64,000 nucleotides of DNA from Flavipsychrobacter sp. GTDB lineage: Bacteria > Bacteroidota > Bacteroidia > Chitinophagales > Chitinophagaceae. Positions 48,542 through 57,803 of this stretch are shown piece after piece. Below the pieces are notes generated by a model. It searched no databases, was not told where the DNA came from, and saw only the letters and a list, made by a program, of their open reading frames with translations. The DNA lies in the NCBI GenBank assembly GCA_024508935.1, contig JANINW010000093.1, forward strand, positions 12,677-76,676, read 5' to 3'. Each line of letters starts with the position of its first letter. Position 1 is the first letter of the stretch. The translations under genes and the position numbers were made by a program.

Positions 48542-49843
48542 TGCCGTATTGTGTACGGTCTTTAAGGAAAAGCGGAAAGTGCTGCCCTTGCCAGGTATGC
48601 TGTCTACCTGCATTTTGCCACCATGGTTCTCTATAAACTCTTTACAGAAGATTAGGCCAAGGCCTGTACCTTTTTCATTCATAGTACCGGCTGTGGTATA
48701 GCGTTTGTCCAGGTTAAAAAGATTTTTGCGTATGTCTTCTTTCATTCCCGTTCCATTGTCACTTACGCTTATCTCGGTCATGCCGTTGGCGTGCGCAATA
48801 GCTACCTTTACACGTGCATTGCCATCGTTATAGCTAAACTTCAGTGCGTTCCCAACCAGGTTGCGGAGTATAAACAATACCTGGTCATGATCACCTATGA
48901 CCTGGGTGCCGAATGGCACATGGTTTTCCAGGCTTACATTCTTTTTTTGCGCAGCATCATGATAAAATTCTAAAACATGTGCTGCCATTTGGTGGATATC
49001 TAAAGGCACTTCATGTTTTACCATGCTGGATGACGAGGTAAAATAGTTTTGTGAAGACCAGGCCAGTAAGCTGTTTAATACTTCAGTAGATTTCTCCAGG
49101 CGCTCATTGAGTTCATGTATCACCAGCGTCTGTTCTTCTGGGGTGAGCTGGTCACTCTCCAGCAGGGTTAGGGAACCTTTAAGGCTATTGAGCGGGCTGC
49201 GAAGGTCATGGCCTATGATGGATAACATTTTGTCCCGCAGTTCGTTAGAGTTACGAAGCGTTTCTTTTCCCCGCAGGATGGTATTTTGGTATTCTCCCAT
49301 ATCGCGCAGCAAATTCCAATATAAGAAAGCGCATAGGAGGCAGGAATTGGTAACGGCAATAATATAAAGTACCTGGTGTAAGGCGGGTAGCGGGTAATAT
49401 GGCGCGTGCGATTGCTGCCACAATTTAACGCCAAGGTATAATATGGTAATATTGCAGGCATGTATAATGCGGCCAAAGTTTTTCGGTACAAATAATACCA
49501 TTGCTGCCAAAACCACGAAAAAGTAATTTTCTATACCCAAAGATGGTCCAAAACCAATGGAGCATTCTGTAAGCCATGCAAGCAGGCCTATAATGATAAG
49601 TGATCGTGATAAGGTAAGATGATGGGTTATATTAAGCACAAGAGCGGCCAGTAATAAGGCTGATAATGAGAGCAGATGCACTGTGAATAACAAGGAATCG
49701 AGTGTAAGGCTTATCGCCAGGGTGCTGAATACAATACCAACACCAAGGCCGGCATTCATAGCACGTAGCTGCACCATGCTCTTAAAACTCATATTGTCGG
49801 TGACACCGGCATTTAGGAGTTTCTTTAATAATCCTCTCATCAT
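48512..49843 (-). CDS. membrane sensor histidine kinase (HisKA)
   Basis: A 443-residue kinase. About six N-terminal membrane helices (for example LLFTVHLLSLSALLLAALVL) form the sensor. A HisKA domain follows with the phosphorylated histidine in MLSIIGHDLRSPLNSLKG, then HATPase_c with FILRNLVGNALKFSYNDG, SVSDNGTGM and GTGLGLIFCKEFIENHGGK. No receiver gene is adjacent, so it is an orphan kinase. The ATG at 49843 (or 49840) is used, 7 bases after a TATATTTG box on the minus strand. Its end overlaps chrA by 30 bases. Confidence 0.9.
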   Translation of the reverse strand: MMRGLLKKLLNAGVTDNMSFKSMVQLRAMNAGLGVGIVFSTLAISLTLDSLLFTVHLLSLSALLLAALVLNITHHLTLSRSLIIIGLLAWLTECSIGFGPSLGIENYFFVVLAAMVLFVPKNFGRIIHACNITILYLGVKLWQQSHAPYYPLPALHQVLYIIAVTNSCLLCAFLYWNLLRDMGEYQNTILRGKETLRNSNELRDKMLSIIGHDLRSPLNSLKGSLTLLESDQLTPEEQTLVIHELNERLEKSTEVLNSLLAWSSQNYFTSSSSMVKHEVPLDIHQMAAHVLEFYHDAAQKKNVSLENHVPFGTQVIGDHDQVLFILRNLVGNALKFSYNDGNARVKVAIAHANGMTEISVSDNGTGMKEDIRKNLFNLDKRYTTAGTMNEKGTGLGLIFCKEFIENHGGKMQVDSIPGKGSTFRFSLKTVHNTASYKAKPIAQ

Positions 49844-49850
49844 TATCTTA

Positions 49851-49858
49851 CAAATATA
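49851..49858 (-). promoter_or_regulatory. -7 box close to the histidine kinase start
   Basis: The minus strand reads TATATTTG (plus-strand caaatata), 7 bases before the ATG at 49843. Confidence 0.5.
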
Positions 49859-49980
49859 AGGTTGAATGGCATTCGGAAGGGTGATACAAGGGCATTGCGG
49901 GGATTTATAAAAAAAACAGTACCGGGAAACCCTTGGATAAATAGGTTGCAAAAGCTGTTTTAATGCCCTATTTTGTTCTT

Positions 49981-50640
49981 ATGAGGCAGCTACGACAAAA
50001 TATATTGCTTTGCGGACTGTTACTAATAACCAATGTAACCACTGCACAGGTAGGCATAAAAATTTCCCAAATGCGGCCAAAGGGAGACATAGGGGAATAT
50101 TTCAAAAAGAATGTGGCCTACGACATTTATTATTACATCAGTACTCTGAATGATCATTTACGGTCGAGGGTGGGTATTATGTACACCCAATCTACCAGCA
50201 GGTTGGATACCTTTAATATATATGCCGTAAAAGGTAATGGCAGCAGTGCACTAATATTGCCGGGATATGAGGTATACCATAAGCTGCGTATGACTGCGCT
50301 ATATATAGATGAAGACCTGCGCATTATCAGGCGTAGGGGTTTTACCGTGTTTGCCGGCCTGGGACTAATGGTAGGTAAAGCCCATATGGAATACGACCAG
50401 GGATATGAAAGTATGGGTACGACCAGCAATGCAAAAGCTGACAATACGCTTTTCGGTCTTCGGTTTAATGTTTCACTCAACTACAAGATCAATAATCATT
50501 TTGAAGTTTTTGCAGCAGCTACACATAATGCGCTGACGGTAACAGACTGGAGTGCATCTTATGCAAATACCTGCTATGGGCTTGGGCTGAATTATACAAT
50601 AAAAGACAAAACCGATAACAAAAACAAAACCGGAAAATGA
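49981..50640 (+). CDS. outer-membrane beta-barrel-like protein
   Basis: A 219-residue exported protein with a signal peptide ending TTAQ. The mature chain has alternating strands typical of an outer-membrane barrel (GFTVFAGLGLMVGKAHMEYD, FEVFAAATHNALTV, TCYGLGLNYTIKD). The final residues (DNKNKTGK) are not a classical barrel end. The next gene starts in its stop (ATGA, 4-base overlap). The ATG at 49981 is used in place of an upstream in-frame start. No specific family. Confidence 0.65.
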   Translation: MRQLRQNILLCGLLLITNVTTAQVGIKISQMRPKGDIGEYFKKNVAYDIYYYISTLNDHLRSRVGIMYTQSTSRLDTFNIYAVKGNGSSALILPGYEVYHKLRMTALYIDEDLRIIRRRGFTVFAGLGLMVGKAHMEYDQGYESMGTTSNAKADNTLFGLRFNVSLNYKINNHFEVFAAATHNALTVTDWSASYANTCYGLGLNYTIKDKTDNKNKTGK

Positions 50641-51392
50641 AGCAACTATACTATGCAGGGTTTGTAATGGTTGTGATGCTATTGGCAAATTGCACCAAAG
50701 TTGAAAAAGACGTTCATGATTATTTCCCGGTAGTGAAGACCGTAAGTGCACAGGTTGTGGCAGACGGGAGTGTAGAGATAACAGGGGAAATAGTGTCGAG
50801 CGGCAATACAGATGTTTATTATGTAGGTTTCTGTGCCGATACTGTACCAAACCCGCGAATGACGGCTAACCAGCGCCAGTCTGCCGGGCTGGATGGTAAA
50901 CGTTTTACATATACTTATGAAGGTTTGGATGCCACAAAGAAATATTATTTCAGGGCATGGGCTACCAACAAGGAAGGCTATGCCATTGGGGGCGATGTGG
51001 AGGTGGATAGTGTTTTTCTGCCTTCAGATCCGGTACCATGTAACTTGAATATTAATTCAATTTCTGTCAATGCAACAACAGAGGTGTACACAAATATCAG
51101 TTCCCTGGTACAGTCGGGTGGGGTATGGATAGCAACAGCAACCAGTAATAACCATAAGTTGGAAGTACGTTTTGCTGCAAAGCCCTTAAGTGGTAAATAC
51201 ATCATTACGAAGGCCATTCCAGGTGATAGATATATGAATATATTCCTGGATAATGTGGCTGTGAATGGTGGCGCTGATGTATATGTGCGCCAGCTAACAG
51301 GCGGTAAATTAAAAATAAGCCTGTGCAGTGCATTTGTATCTTCAGGCGGTGCAACAAACGATGTGCTGAAGACTGCTTTTGTTACACAATAA
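50637..51392 (+). CDS. lipoprotein with FnIII-like domain
   Basis: A 251-residue lipoprotein (LLANC lipobox, then TKVEKDVHD). The mature part contains a fibronectin-like domain, GSVEITGEIVSSGNTDVYYV with YEGLDATKKYYFRAWATNKE, and a C-terminal beta domain (LVQSGGVWIATATSNNHKL). It overlaps the preceding barrel gene by 4 bases and is certainly co-transcribed, suggesting a surface complex. No recognised specific family. Confidence 0.75.
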   Translation: MKQLYYAGFVMVVMLLANCTKVEKDVHDYFPVVKTVSAQVVADGSVEITGEIVSSGNTDVYYVGFCADTVPNPRMTANQRQSAGLDGKRFTYTYEGLDATKKYYFRAWATNKEGYAIGGDVEVDSVFLPSDPVPCNLNINSISVNATTEVYTNISSLVQSGGVWIATATSNNHKLEVRFAAKPLSGKYIITKAIPGDRYMNIFLDNVAVNGGADVYVRQLTGGKLKISLCSAFVSSGGATNDVLKTAFVTQ

Positions 51393-51474
51393 ATAGCATA
51401 CTGCAATAAGTAAAGAAAACTACGGGTTTTCCACAGTTTTATCTGCTAATTTATGTTTATCGGTTTTGTCAAGG

Positions 51475-51482
51475 TACCTTTG
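51475..51482 (+). promoter_or_regulatory. -7 box of the small gene at 51591
   Basis: TACCTTTG matches TAnnTTTG, 108 bases before the ATG at 51591. Confidence 0.4.
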
Positions 51483-51590
51483 TACCAACCACCTGACGTA
51501 TTTATTGTTTGAAGGGCATCTTACACTTACATAACCTGCCTGTGTTTAAATACTGTTGATTTCTTTTAACTGTAAGTAAAACCACAGGCG

Positions 51591-51791
51591 ATGTTTATTT
51601 TCGTTGGATATATTACTCATGGCGACAAGCGCTATGAGGTAAAGATTGAGCCTAAGTGTCCTGACACGGGGGCATATGGCCTTATGATAAATGATCAGCC
51701 TTCGCGCATGGAAATGAAGAATGGAAGCTGGCAGGTAGATGGAGTTGAGGATGACCTGTGCCGGCGTATTGCCGCATACCTTCCTGATTGA
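51591..51791 (+). CDS. small hypothetical protein
   Basis: A 66-residue protein (MFIFVGYITHGDKRYEVKIE) with a compact beta-rich pattern and an acidic C terminus. No recognised family. It lies 5 bases before the convergent DUF1801 gene's end. Coding is suggested by normal composition and an ATG after an A-rich leader (AAAACCACAGGCG). Confidence 0.55.
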   Translation: MFIFVGYITHGDKRYEVKIEPKCPDTGAYGLMINDQPSRMEMKNGSWQVDGVEDDLCRRIAAYLPD

Positions 51792-51796
51792 TAAGG

Positions 51797-52210
51797 CTAT
51801 TCCACCATACTTATCCAGCGCTGTACATGGTCTGCAAGTCCTTTTCTTTTATTCTCCAGGTCCTGCATATCATCTATGTTTATAATGCCGCGGCCGTCTT
51901 TATAAGTAGTATGAAATAATTTTTCCGGGTCGGGTACTTTGGCACCAGTAGGAAATACGAGCAGGATATTCCCGCGGTGCAGGTTTATTACCACTATATC
52001 ACGTTTATATTCTTTGGGGTCAAAAGGTTTCATTGGCCCGGTGTAATAAAACGAAGGTGAATTCCATTTTATTTGTTCTGCTATTTCTTTGTGGGCACTC
52101 AATATTATTTGTCTTGCAGCCTCAATAATAGCAGCTGCCGGAGCCGGCAGTGTATTTATATGTTCGGTTACCTGCTGGGTATCAGGTATAAGTTTCCTCA
52201 TCTTTGCCAT
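51797..52210 (-). CDS. DUF1801-like protein
   Basis: A 137-residue DUF1801-family protein, distantly similar to the one at 4491: ILSAHKEIAEQIKWNSPSFYY and KRDIVVINLHRGNILLVFP fit the family's core strands. It is longer at the C terminus with DMQDLENKRKGLADHVQRW. Role unknown (frataxin-like fold inferred for the family). Confidence 0.75.
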   Translation of the reverse strand: MAKMRKLIPDTQQVTEHINTLPAPAAAIIEAARQIILSAHKEIAEQIKWNSPSFYYTGPMKPFDPKEYKRDIVVINLHRGNILLVFPTGAKVPDPEKLFHTTYKDGRGIINIDDMQDLENKRKGLADHVQRWISMVE

Positions 52211-52396
52211 ACATCAAGATAAATAAATACTATGGGTTTTTGAGAAAAAAGTTTAGTGTATAGATTCTAATAATAGTGGCTAGCCCAGTTATGATGCGCG
52301 GCTGATGCAAATCATGTTTACTATTGATGGACGTTCTTTTTAAGGGGTGTTAGGGTGTTTAAGTTTGCAATGTTATAATTTCTAAACACCGGGCTC

Positions 52397-53053
52397 ATGA
52401 ATATGCCATTTACAGCCGATGAATTTATGGAGGTTTTTAAAACCTATAATATATCTGTATGGCCGTTCCAGTTATTCATGAATGTATTGGCAATTGCAGC
52501 TGTTTTCTTTGCTTACAGGCAGTCCGCACATTCCAATAAAATAGTAATCGGTATACTGGCCTTTTTTTGGGTATGGATGGGGCTGGTATATCACATAGGT
52601 TTTTTGTCAGCAATTAATAAAGCAGCATTTGGGTTTGGTGCAGCCTTCGTATTGCAAGGTATATTACTTGTGTACTATGGATTTTCAGGAAACGGCATCC
52701 AGTTTCGATTACGAAGTGATATATACGGAGTAACAGGTGGGTTGTTGATGTTATATGCGGTTGTTATTTACCCGATGCTGGGCTTTTTGCTAGGCCATGT
52801 ATATCCTGCAACACCTACTTTCGGTTTACCATGTCCTACAACCATATTTACATTAGGTATGTTGCTATGGGCAGATAGAAAATTACCCTTCGGTGTTTTT
52901 ATAGTGCCACTGCTTTGGAGTATTATCGGATTTTCCGCAGCACTGCAAATGGGCATACGAGAAGATATAGGATTATTAGTAGCCGGCCTGGCCTATTTAG
53001 TGCTATGGCTGACACGTGAGAAGACAAATAACCTGCGTCCTGCCGCTAACTGA
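52397..53053 (+). CDS. DUF6064 membrane protein
   Basis: A 218-residue membrane protein with about six helices: FTADEFMEVFKTYNISVWPF, WVWMGLVYHIGFLSAINKAA and PTFGLPCPTTIFTLGMLLWA fit DUF6064. No known function. Followed 49 bases later by an Hsp20 gene on the same strand. Confidence 0.85.
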   Translation: MNMPFTADEFMEVFKTYNISVWPFQLFMNVLAIAAVFFAYRQSAHSNKIVIGILAFFWVWMGLVYHIGFLSAINKAAFGFGAAFVLQGILLVYYGFSGNGIQFRLRSDIYGVTGGLLMLYAVVIYPMLGFLLGHVYPATPTFGLPCPTTIFTLGMLLWADRKLPFGVFIVPLLWSIIGFSAALQMGIREDIGLLVAGLAYLVLWLTREKTNNLRPAAN

Positions 53054-53102
53054 TTTATGATGCGTATTCTAACTATTAATAACCATTTTAAAAGTTAACA
53101 CT

Positions 53103-53534
53103 ATGAGTTTAATTAAAAGAAATTCAGGTCTGTACGATCCATGGAAAGACTTTTTCGATACTGAAAGTTTCTTCCCTTCATTAAGGAATAGCGCGCGCAG
53201 CAATATGCCGGCCGTAAATGTGTCTGAAGACGACAAAAACTATTATGTAGATGTGATCAGCCCGGGATTTAAGAAAGATGATTTTTATGTGAACGTGGAT
53301 GATGATATGCTTACTATCAGTGCCGAATCAAGCAGCGAAAGCAGTGAAGAGGATAAAGACAAACAATACAGCCGCAGGGAGTATAGCTATAATTCATTCA
53401 CGCGTAGTTTTCAGCTGCCCGATAATGCCAAGGATGATGCAATAACCGCAGCGTATACCGATGGTGTTTTAAAACTAAACATTCCTAAAACAACCCAACA
53501 AACCAAAGCAACCAAGGAAATCAAAGTAGATTGA
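53103..53534 (+). CDS. Hsp20/alpha-crystallin small heat shock protein
   Basis: A 143-residue small heat shock protein. The alpha-crystallin domain (about 35-128) has MPAVNVSEDDKNYYVDVISP and DDDMLTISAE, with the conserved GVLKLNIPK near the C terminus. It is an ATP-independent chaperone that holds unfolding proteins. The N-terminal arm is short and polar. Followed by a strong bidirectional terminator. Confidence 0.95.
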   Translation: MSLIKRNSGLYDPWKDFFDTESFFPSLRNSARSNMPAVNVSEDDKNYYVDVISPGFKKDDFYVNVDDDMLTISAESSSESSEEDKDKQYSRREYSYNSFTRSFQLPDNAKDDAITAAYTDGVLKLNIPKTTQQTKATKEIKVD

Positions 53535-53566
53535 CATATGTAAATGACGCAAATTTCAGACAAGCA

Positions 53567-53594
53567 AAAAAAAGCCGGGTTGCCGGCTTTTTTT
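53567..53594. terminator. bidirectional terminator
   Basis: A 12-bp stem aaaaaaagccgg / ccggcttttttt with loop gttg, flanked by an A run and a T run, between the convergent Hsp20 and DUF2892 genes. Confidence 0.9.
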
Positions 53595-54057
53595 ATTCCT
53601 GTTCATTGAAATCCAGTTCGTTGGCATAATCGCTACCATTGTTTTTAATACTACCTTGCCGATAGGCGTTGCCTGCTAAATGCATAGAACCCTGCCCATA
53701 ATTGGACCCCGCCTGGGTAGTACTACCTGTCCTGTTGTCTTCGCCGCGAGCTATTGGGCTATCGGTAGCAGTATATGAATCTACGGCTGATTTATAACTA
53801 ACGTCTTCTCCCGGTAATCCTGTATTTTCCCCGTATCTGGCTATTATTCTTTTCCCTTGTACAGGATACCCGAATAAAGGCGCAAGCAGGCAGAAATTGA
53901 ATAGTGCTGCCGCAAGAACAATGGTGCCAATGGCAGCTATTGCGAGATTTGCCGGGTAAGAGGGATATGAATAACCCCAGGCCAGCAGAGCAAACCCCAG
54001 GCAGCCACGTACAATTTGCCCGGTTGTGCTTACCATAAACCTGATGATATCTTTCAT
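53593..54057 (-). CDS. DUF2892 (YgaP-like) membrane protein with repeat tail
   Basis: A 154-residue protein. The N-terminal DUF2892 domain (GQIVRGCLGFALLAWGY, then LFNFCLLAPLFGYPVQGKR) spans the membrane twice. A polar C-terminal half follows, with serine/glycine/asparagine repeats such as NRTGSTTQAGSNYGQGSMH, of no known family. DUF2892 proteins have no defined function. It converges on Hsp20. Confidence 0.8.
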   Translation of the reverse strand: MKDIIRFMVSTTGQIVRGCLGFALLAWGYSYPSYPANLAIAAIGTIVLAAALFNFCLLAPLFGYPVQGKRIIARYGENTGLPGEDVSYKSAVDSYTATDSPIARGEDNRTGSTTQAGSNYGQGSMHLAGNAYRQGSIKNNGSDYANELDFNEQE

Positions 54058-54173
54058 GGCCTTATTTTTTCTAAAAACGGAAAATAATATGCCATCAATG
54101 CATAATTAATTAAATAACAGCGCTTGTTGTGCCGAAGGATTTATATTAGTTTCAATGTTCTAATACCCTTATA

Positions 54174-54344
54174 ATGAACAAAAATGTAAATACGCTTCTA
54201 AATATTGTTATAGGAATAGCATCACTGGCAGTTATCTACCTGCTTATTTTTGAAAGTGCAAAAACCAAAGCCTTTGGCTGGAGCATAGCACTGTTTTTCC
54301 TTGCTTTGGCTATAAGAACAATGTACAATCGCAGGAAAGGTTAA
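54174..54344 (+). CDS. small two-helix membrane protein
   Basis: A 56-residue protein with two hydrophobic helices (LLNIVIGIASLAVIYLLIF and FGWSIALFFLALAIR), flanked by KNVN and YNRRKG. It is transcribed toward the PaaE-type reductase gene with 3 bases between the stops. Clean ATG and positive-outside/inside charge pattern support it. No family. Confidence 0.6.
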   Translation: MNKNVNTLLNIVIGIASLAVIYLLIFESAKTKAFGWSIALFFLALAIRTMYNRRKG

Positions 54345-54347
54345 TAC

Positions 54348-55391
54348 TTATAACCATAATTCAGCATCCCCGTATACCGGATGCCCTACGCAGGTGAGCA
54401 CCAAACCTTTTTGCAGGTCATTGTCGGTTAATACTTCATTATAGGCATGCCATATTTTGCCTTTGGTACAGGTAGCTACACAACTGCCGCAACTTCCTGT
54501 TTCGCAGCTATATGGCAGGACAATCCCTTCCTTTTTGGCAGATTTTAAGATCGAATTGGGATAGTGTACCGGCAATGTAAACACTGTTTCGCCCTTGTGT
54601 ATGATTACGGTATGTGTTTCTTTATCAGGCGGTGTGGGCAGCAGCCGGGGCAATGTGTCAATAACAAAGTTTTCCTTTTTAATGTTATCCGCTTCAACAC
54701 CTGTCTCCTTGAGCGTATAGGTGCAAAGCCGCATATAGTTTTCCGGTCCGCATATGTAGAATAGGGTGTGGTTATTATCAGTGTTATATTGCCACAGATA
54801 TTGAAATATAAGTTCTCTGTGCAGCCTGGCTTTGACTAATGAATGGGTGTCGCTGAAGAGTAATTCTATGTAGAATTGTGATGGGGATTTTTGCTGAATA
54901 TCCTGTAATTCCCGCAGGAATATGCCCGTATCTTTGGACGAATTACTATATACCAGCACCACTTTCATAGCAGGATGTCTATGCAATGCTGTTTTTATCA
55001 GTGAATATACCGGTGTTATTCCGCTGCCTGCGGCAAAGAAGAATACGCAATTATAACGCGCTATGTTTTCCGGCAAAACAAAAAAGCCGCCAGCGCCGGT
55101 GCTTAAAATTTCATCGCCCGGTAGTGCATCGTCTACCAGGTAGCGACTGAAAAGGCCATTAGGTACTCTCTTTACACCAATTGATAAGGGTTCTTTTAAT
55201 TCGGGTGATGATGTGATGGAATAAGACCGCCTGTATTCTTTATTGTGATGAAATCTTACCAATGTCAGGTATTGCCCGGCCCTGTAATTTATACCATGCC
55301 CGTCTTCAAAAACAATAGTTTTAAAACCAGGAACCTCTTCTCTTATTGTTTTGATGCGTAAGTTTAGATAAATGCCATTTGCCGCGTCCAT
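54348..55391 (-). CDS. PaaE-type ferredoxin-NAD(P)+ reductase / flavohaemoprotein-like oxidoreductase
   Basis: A 347-residue three-module electron-transfer protein. A FAD domain (about 1-110) has RRSYSITSSPELKEPLSI, and a NAD domain (110-235) has FFFAAGSGITPVYSLIKTA. The C-terminal plant-type [2Fe-2S] domain has SCETGSCGSCVATC (Cys ligands) and LTCVGHP for the last Cys. The order fits PaaE/phenol-hydroxylase-type reductases that feed electrons to oxygenases or nitric oxide dioxygenases; no oxygenase gene is nearby. Confidence 0.92.
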   Translation of the reverse strand: MDAANGIYLNLRIKTIREEVPGFKTIVFEDGHGINYRAGQYLTLVRFHHNKEYRRSYSITSSPELKEPLSIGVKRVPNGLFSRYLVDDALPGDEILSTGAGGFFVLPENIARYNCVFFFAAGSGITPVYSLIKTALHRHPAMKVVLVYSNSSKDTGIFLRELQDIQQKSPSQFYIELLFSDTHSLVKARLHRELIFQYLWQYNTDNNHTLFYICGPENYMRLCTYTLKETGVEADNIKKENFVIDTLPRLLPTPPDKETHTVIIHKGETVFTLPVHYPNSILKSAKKEGIVLPYSCETGSCGSCVATCTKGKIWHAYNEVLTDNDLQKGLVLTCVGHPVYGDAELWL

Positions 55392-55420
55392 GAATCAGGT
55401 TTTAAGAACAACTGTGCAAT

Positions 55421-55428
55421 CAAAAATA
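55421..55428 (-). promoter_or_regulatory. -7 box of the reductase gene
   Basis: The minus strand reads TATTTTTG, 29 bases before the ATG at 55391. Confidence 0.45.
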
Positions 55429-55484
55429 TAACAAAAATCCCCTGCACATGCAGGGGAACTGAACTAAGAATATTCATTGGTAGT

Positions 55485-56954
55485 TTATTGTACAATAAAT
55501 GACCGTGATACTTCTTGGCCTTCAAATTGCAGTTTTAATATATAGTTACCTGCGGGCAGTTGGTTTGCTGGCAAATTATATTGATAACTCCCTGCTACTA
55601 TGCCTTCCCATTGGAGCATAAGCATACCTTGCTGGTTATAGATACCTGCTGCCAGTGACACAGGTTCGTCGAATGCGGCTGATATGGTGATGTTATTAGT
55701 TTGGCGCGCAGGATTTGGGTAGATATTTAAGCCTATATTATTTTTCACAGTATTTACCTGCAGCATGTAATCATTAAAACGGTATAGCGTGCCCACGTCA
55801 CTGCTATTGAATGCATACATGAGAAGGTCGCCGTTGTATTCTATAAAATTGCGTGCCGTGTATACCGGATCCCACTGATAGCTGGCAGAGCGGGCTTTTG
55901 ATGTCTTATCGCAATAGCTGAGTAATGAATTGTGCTTATCAGGGCGGCCATTAAAGTATATATGCTGCTTGTAAAGGATGAAATCTGCCGTACCTGTAGC
56001 TATACGGTTGACTGTATCAGTAATACTAACCGTTTTGGTGATAGTATCATAACGGGTAATTACAAATAGTTCTGCACCATCCCATGTTTTCGATTGCATA
56101 TAAATATAATTGTCAATCGCCGCCATCGGGTGTTTACCATTAGGTACAGTATAAGTAGTTCCAGGTTTGGCATCCGTAAGTTGCACAGGAGGGTTTATTC
56201 CATCATACACAAAAAGGTCGTTCTTCTCTTTGCCGAATTTTGATTGCCCGGCCATGAAATAAAGTTTATTATTCAGGATGGTAAAACCGGCTGTGCGTGC
56301 GGCGTTCCTTGTTGTATCGTTCTGCAGGTTCGTAAGTTGCGTGATGTTTTTAGTTGCCGGGTCGTATTCATAAATTTCATAGCCTTTCATAAGGTCATAA
56401 GCTACGAAGCATATTTTATTATTGTAGGCAATGAGCTGGCCTATGTCTGACGGAGCAATGCAGTCGGGGAAGTTGGTAACAGCAACTGTGGTATCAAGTA
56501 CAGGATCATACTCTATTATTTGCCAGCTATACCCCGGTTTTATCACATTATTTGTATAGTAAAGCTTGTGGTTAATTGCTGTATAGTCACCGGGTAGGGC
56601 ATTGGGAGACCATGGATAGCTGCTCTTTATATAGCTTACTTGTCCGCTGCTGCCATACCTGGCCACTTTGTAAGCCGTATCGTAGAGGGAAAAATAAATA
56701 GCTGTATCCAATACGCAAAGTTCGGACCGTATATAGCTTTTAAAGCCTGGTACAGAATCAATAGTCGTTCCGTCTGTAAACCATAGCCCGTTGTTTATGC
56801 TAGTATGCGGGCCCCCGGCAAAATAAATTTTGTTTTGGAAGGGTACCGGGGAAGAAAAAGTTACAGGTTTTCCCTGGTAATATAATTTCGTAAATCCTTG
56901 TGCACCTGCCGCGGTATATGCCAGGGAGAGGATGGCGAATAGAAAGTATTTCAT
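55485..56954 (-). CDS. secreted protein with ELWxxDGT-like repeats and T9SS sorting domain
   Basis: A 489-residue secreted protein (signal peptide ends AAGAQ). About seven beta-propeller-like repeats follow, with GLWFTDGTTIDSV, YEIYEYDPATKNITQLTN, KNDLFVYDGINPPVQLT and GAELFVITRYDT, resembling hyalin-/ELWxxDGT-type propellers. A T9SS type A sorting domain (IYPNPARQTNNITIS) ends the chain. Probably surface-located; no catalytic motif is seen. Confidence 0.85.
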   Translation of the reverse strand: MKYFLFAILSLAYTAAGAQGFTKLYYQGKPVTFSSPVPFQNKIYFAGGPHTSINNGLWFTDGTTIDSVPGFKSYIRSELCVLDTAIYFSLYDTAYKVARYGSSGQVSYIKSSYPWSPNALPGDYTAINHKLYYTNNVIKPGYSWQIIEYDPVLDTTVAVTNFPDCIAPSDIGQLIAYNNKICFVAYDLMKGYEIYEYDPATKNITQLTNLQNDTTRNAARTAGFTILNNKLYFMAGQSKFGKEKNDLFVYDGINPPVQLTDAKPGTTYTVPNGKHPMAAIDNYIYMQSKTWDGAELFVITRYDTITKTVSITDTVNRIATGTADFILYKQHIYFNGRPDKHNSLLSYCDKTSKARSASYQWDPVYTARNFIEYNGDLLMYAFNSSDVGTLYRFNDYMLQVNTVKNNIGLNIYPNPARQTNNITISAAFDEPVSLAAGIYNQQGMLMLQWEGIVAGSYQYNLPANQLPAGNYILKLQFEGQEVSRSFIVQ

Positions 56955-57052
56955 AGAGTTCGCGGTTATACATTAAAATTAAAAGCCTTTTTTGAAAATG
57001 TATACACATTCTATATTTCAAACATTATTCTGACAAAAGCCTTTTAAGGCTG

Positions 57053-57060
57053 TATTTTTG
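57053..57060 (+). promoter_or_regulatory. -7 box of the J-domain gene
   Basis: TATTTTTG matches TAnnTTTG, 15 bases before the ATG at 57076. Confidence 0.5.
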
Positions 57061-57075
57061 AATATCACTATTGTC

Positions 57076-57738
57076 ATGCCAGCTAAAGAAATAAAAGATT
57101 ACTACCGTATACTGGGTGTAGCCCCCGCTGCTAATATACAGGATGTGAAAAAAGCTTATCGTGCGCTGGTGTTTAAATATCACCCGGACACAAGTGATAA
57201 AGGCGATTTTGCGAAGGAAAGGTTTCATGATGTGCAGGAAGCTTACGAAATATTGAGCGATGCACAGCGGCGGCGGCGGTACGATGAAGAACGCTGGCTG
57301 AGCGGCATGAGCCGGCGTGCAGAAGAGCAGGTAGCCATAACCCCTGCATGGATATTGGCAGAAGCACAGCGCCTGGGCAGGCATATGATGGTGGTAGATG
57401 CTTATCGCATGGACCATGCTGCCCTGCGGGATTATGTATTTCTTTTGCTGAGTAAAGCACATATAGCTGTATTGCAGCAGGAAGGCGATGAACATATCAA
57501 CCGGCAGGTAATACAGCAGTTGCTGGCGGCAGTACGCAGTATTAAGTTCAGCTATCTTGAACAAATTGCCGTATTACTGCAAACGGTAGCCGGTGCCGAT
57601 GCAGACCTTGTGGCAGATATACAATACCGTGTGGACGAGCGCCGCAGGCAGGCGGCCTGGGAGCGGTTTATGCCGCTGGTAGCCATAGGCATAGCTTTGT
57701 TGCTTACCGCTATTATGTTTTTCTGGGGCCGGCGCTAA
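57076..57738 (+). CDS. membrane-anchored J-domain protein
   Basis: A 220-residue protein. The N-terminal J domain (about 5-70) has YYRILGVAPAANIQDVKKAY with the catalytic HPD in FKYHPDTSDKG and RFHDVQEAYEILSDAQRR. A helical middle part follows, and the C terminus is a membrane helix (PLVAIGIALLLTAIMFFWGR). It should recruit DnaK to the membrane, as DjlA-like proteins do, although no Zn-finger or DnaJ C-terminal domain is present. The next gene starts 65 bases downstream. Confidence 0.88.
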   Translation: MPAKEIKDYYRILGVAPAANIQDVKKAYRALVFKYHPDTSDKGDFAKERFHDVQEAYEILSDAQRRRRYDEERWLSGMSRRAEEQVAITPAWILAEAQRLGRHMMVVDAYRMDHAALRDYVFLLLSKAHIAVLQQEGDEHINRQVIQQLLAAVRSIKFSYLEQIAVLLQTVAGADADLVADIQYRVDERRRQAAWERFMPLVAIGIALLLTAIMFFWGRR

Positions 57739-57803
57739 GGTTATACACCTTGCGTGGGTATCTTTTTTTGTCTCCGGGGCTTACGTTCATTTATTTTACC
57801 CTT

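Noticed and set aside
57025-57564. 179-residue minus-strand frame
   Set aside because: Antisense to the J-domain gene, rich in Cys/His/Tyr with no motif.
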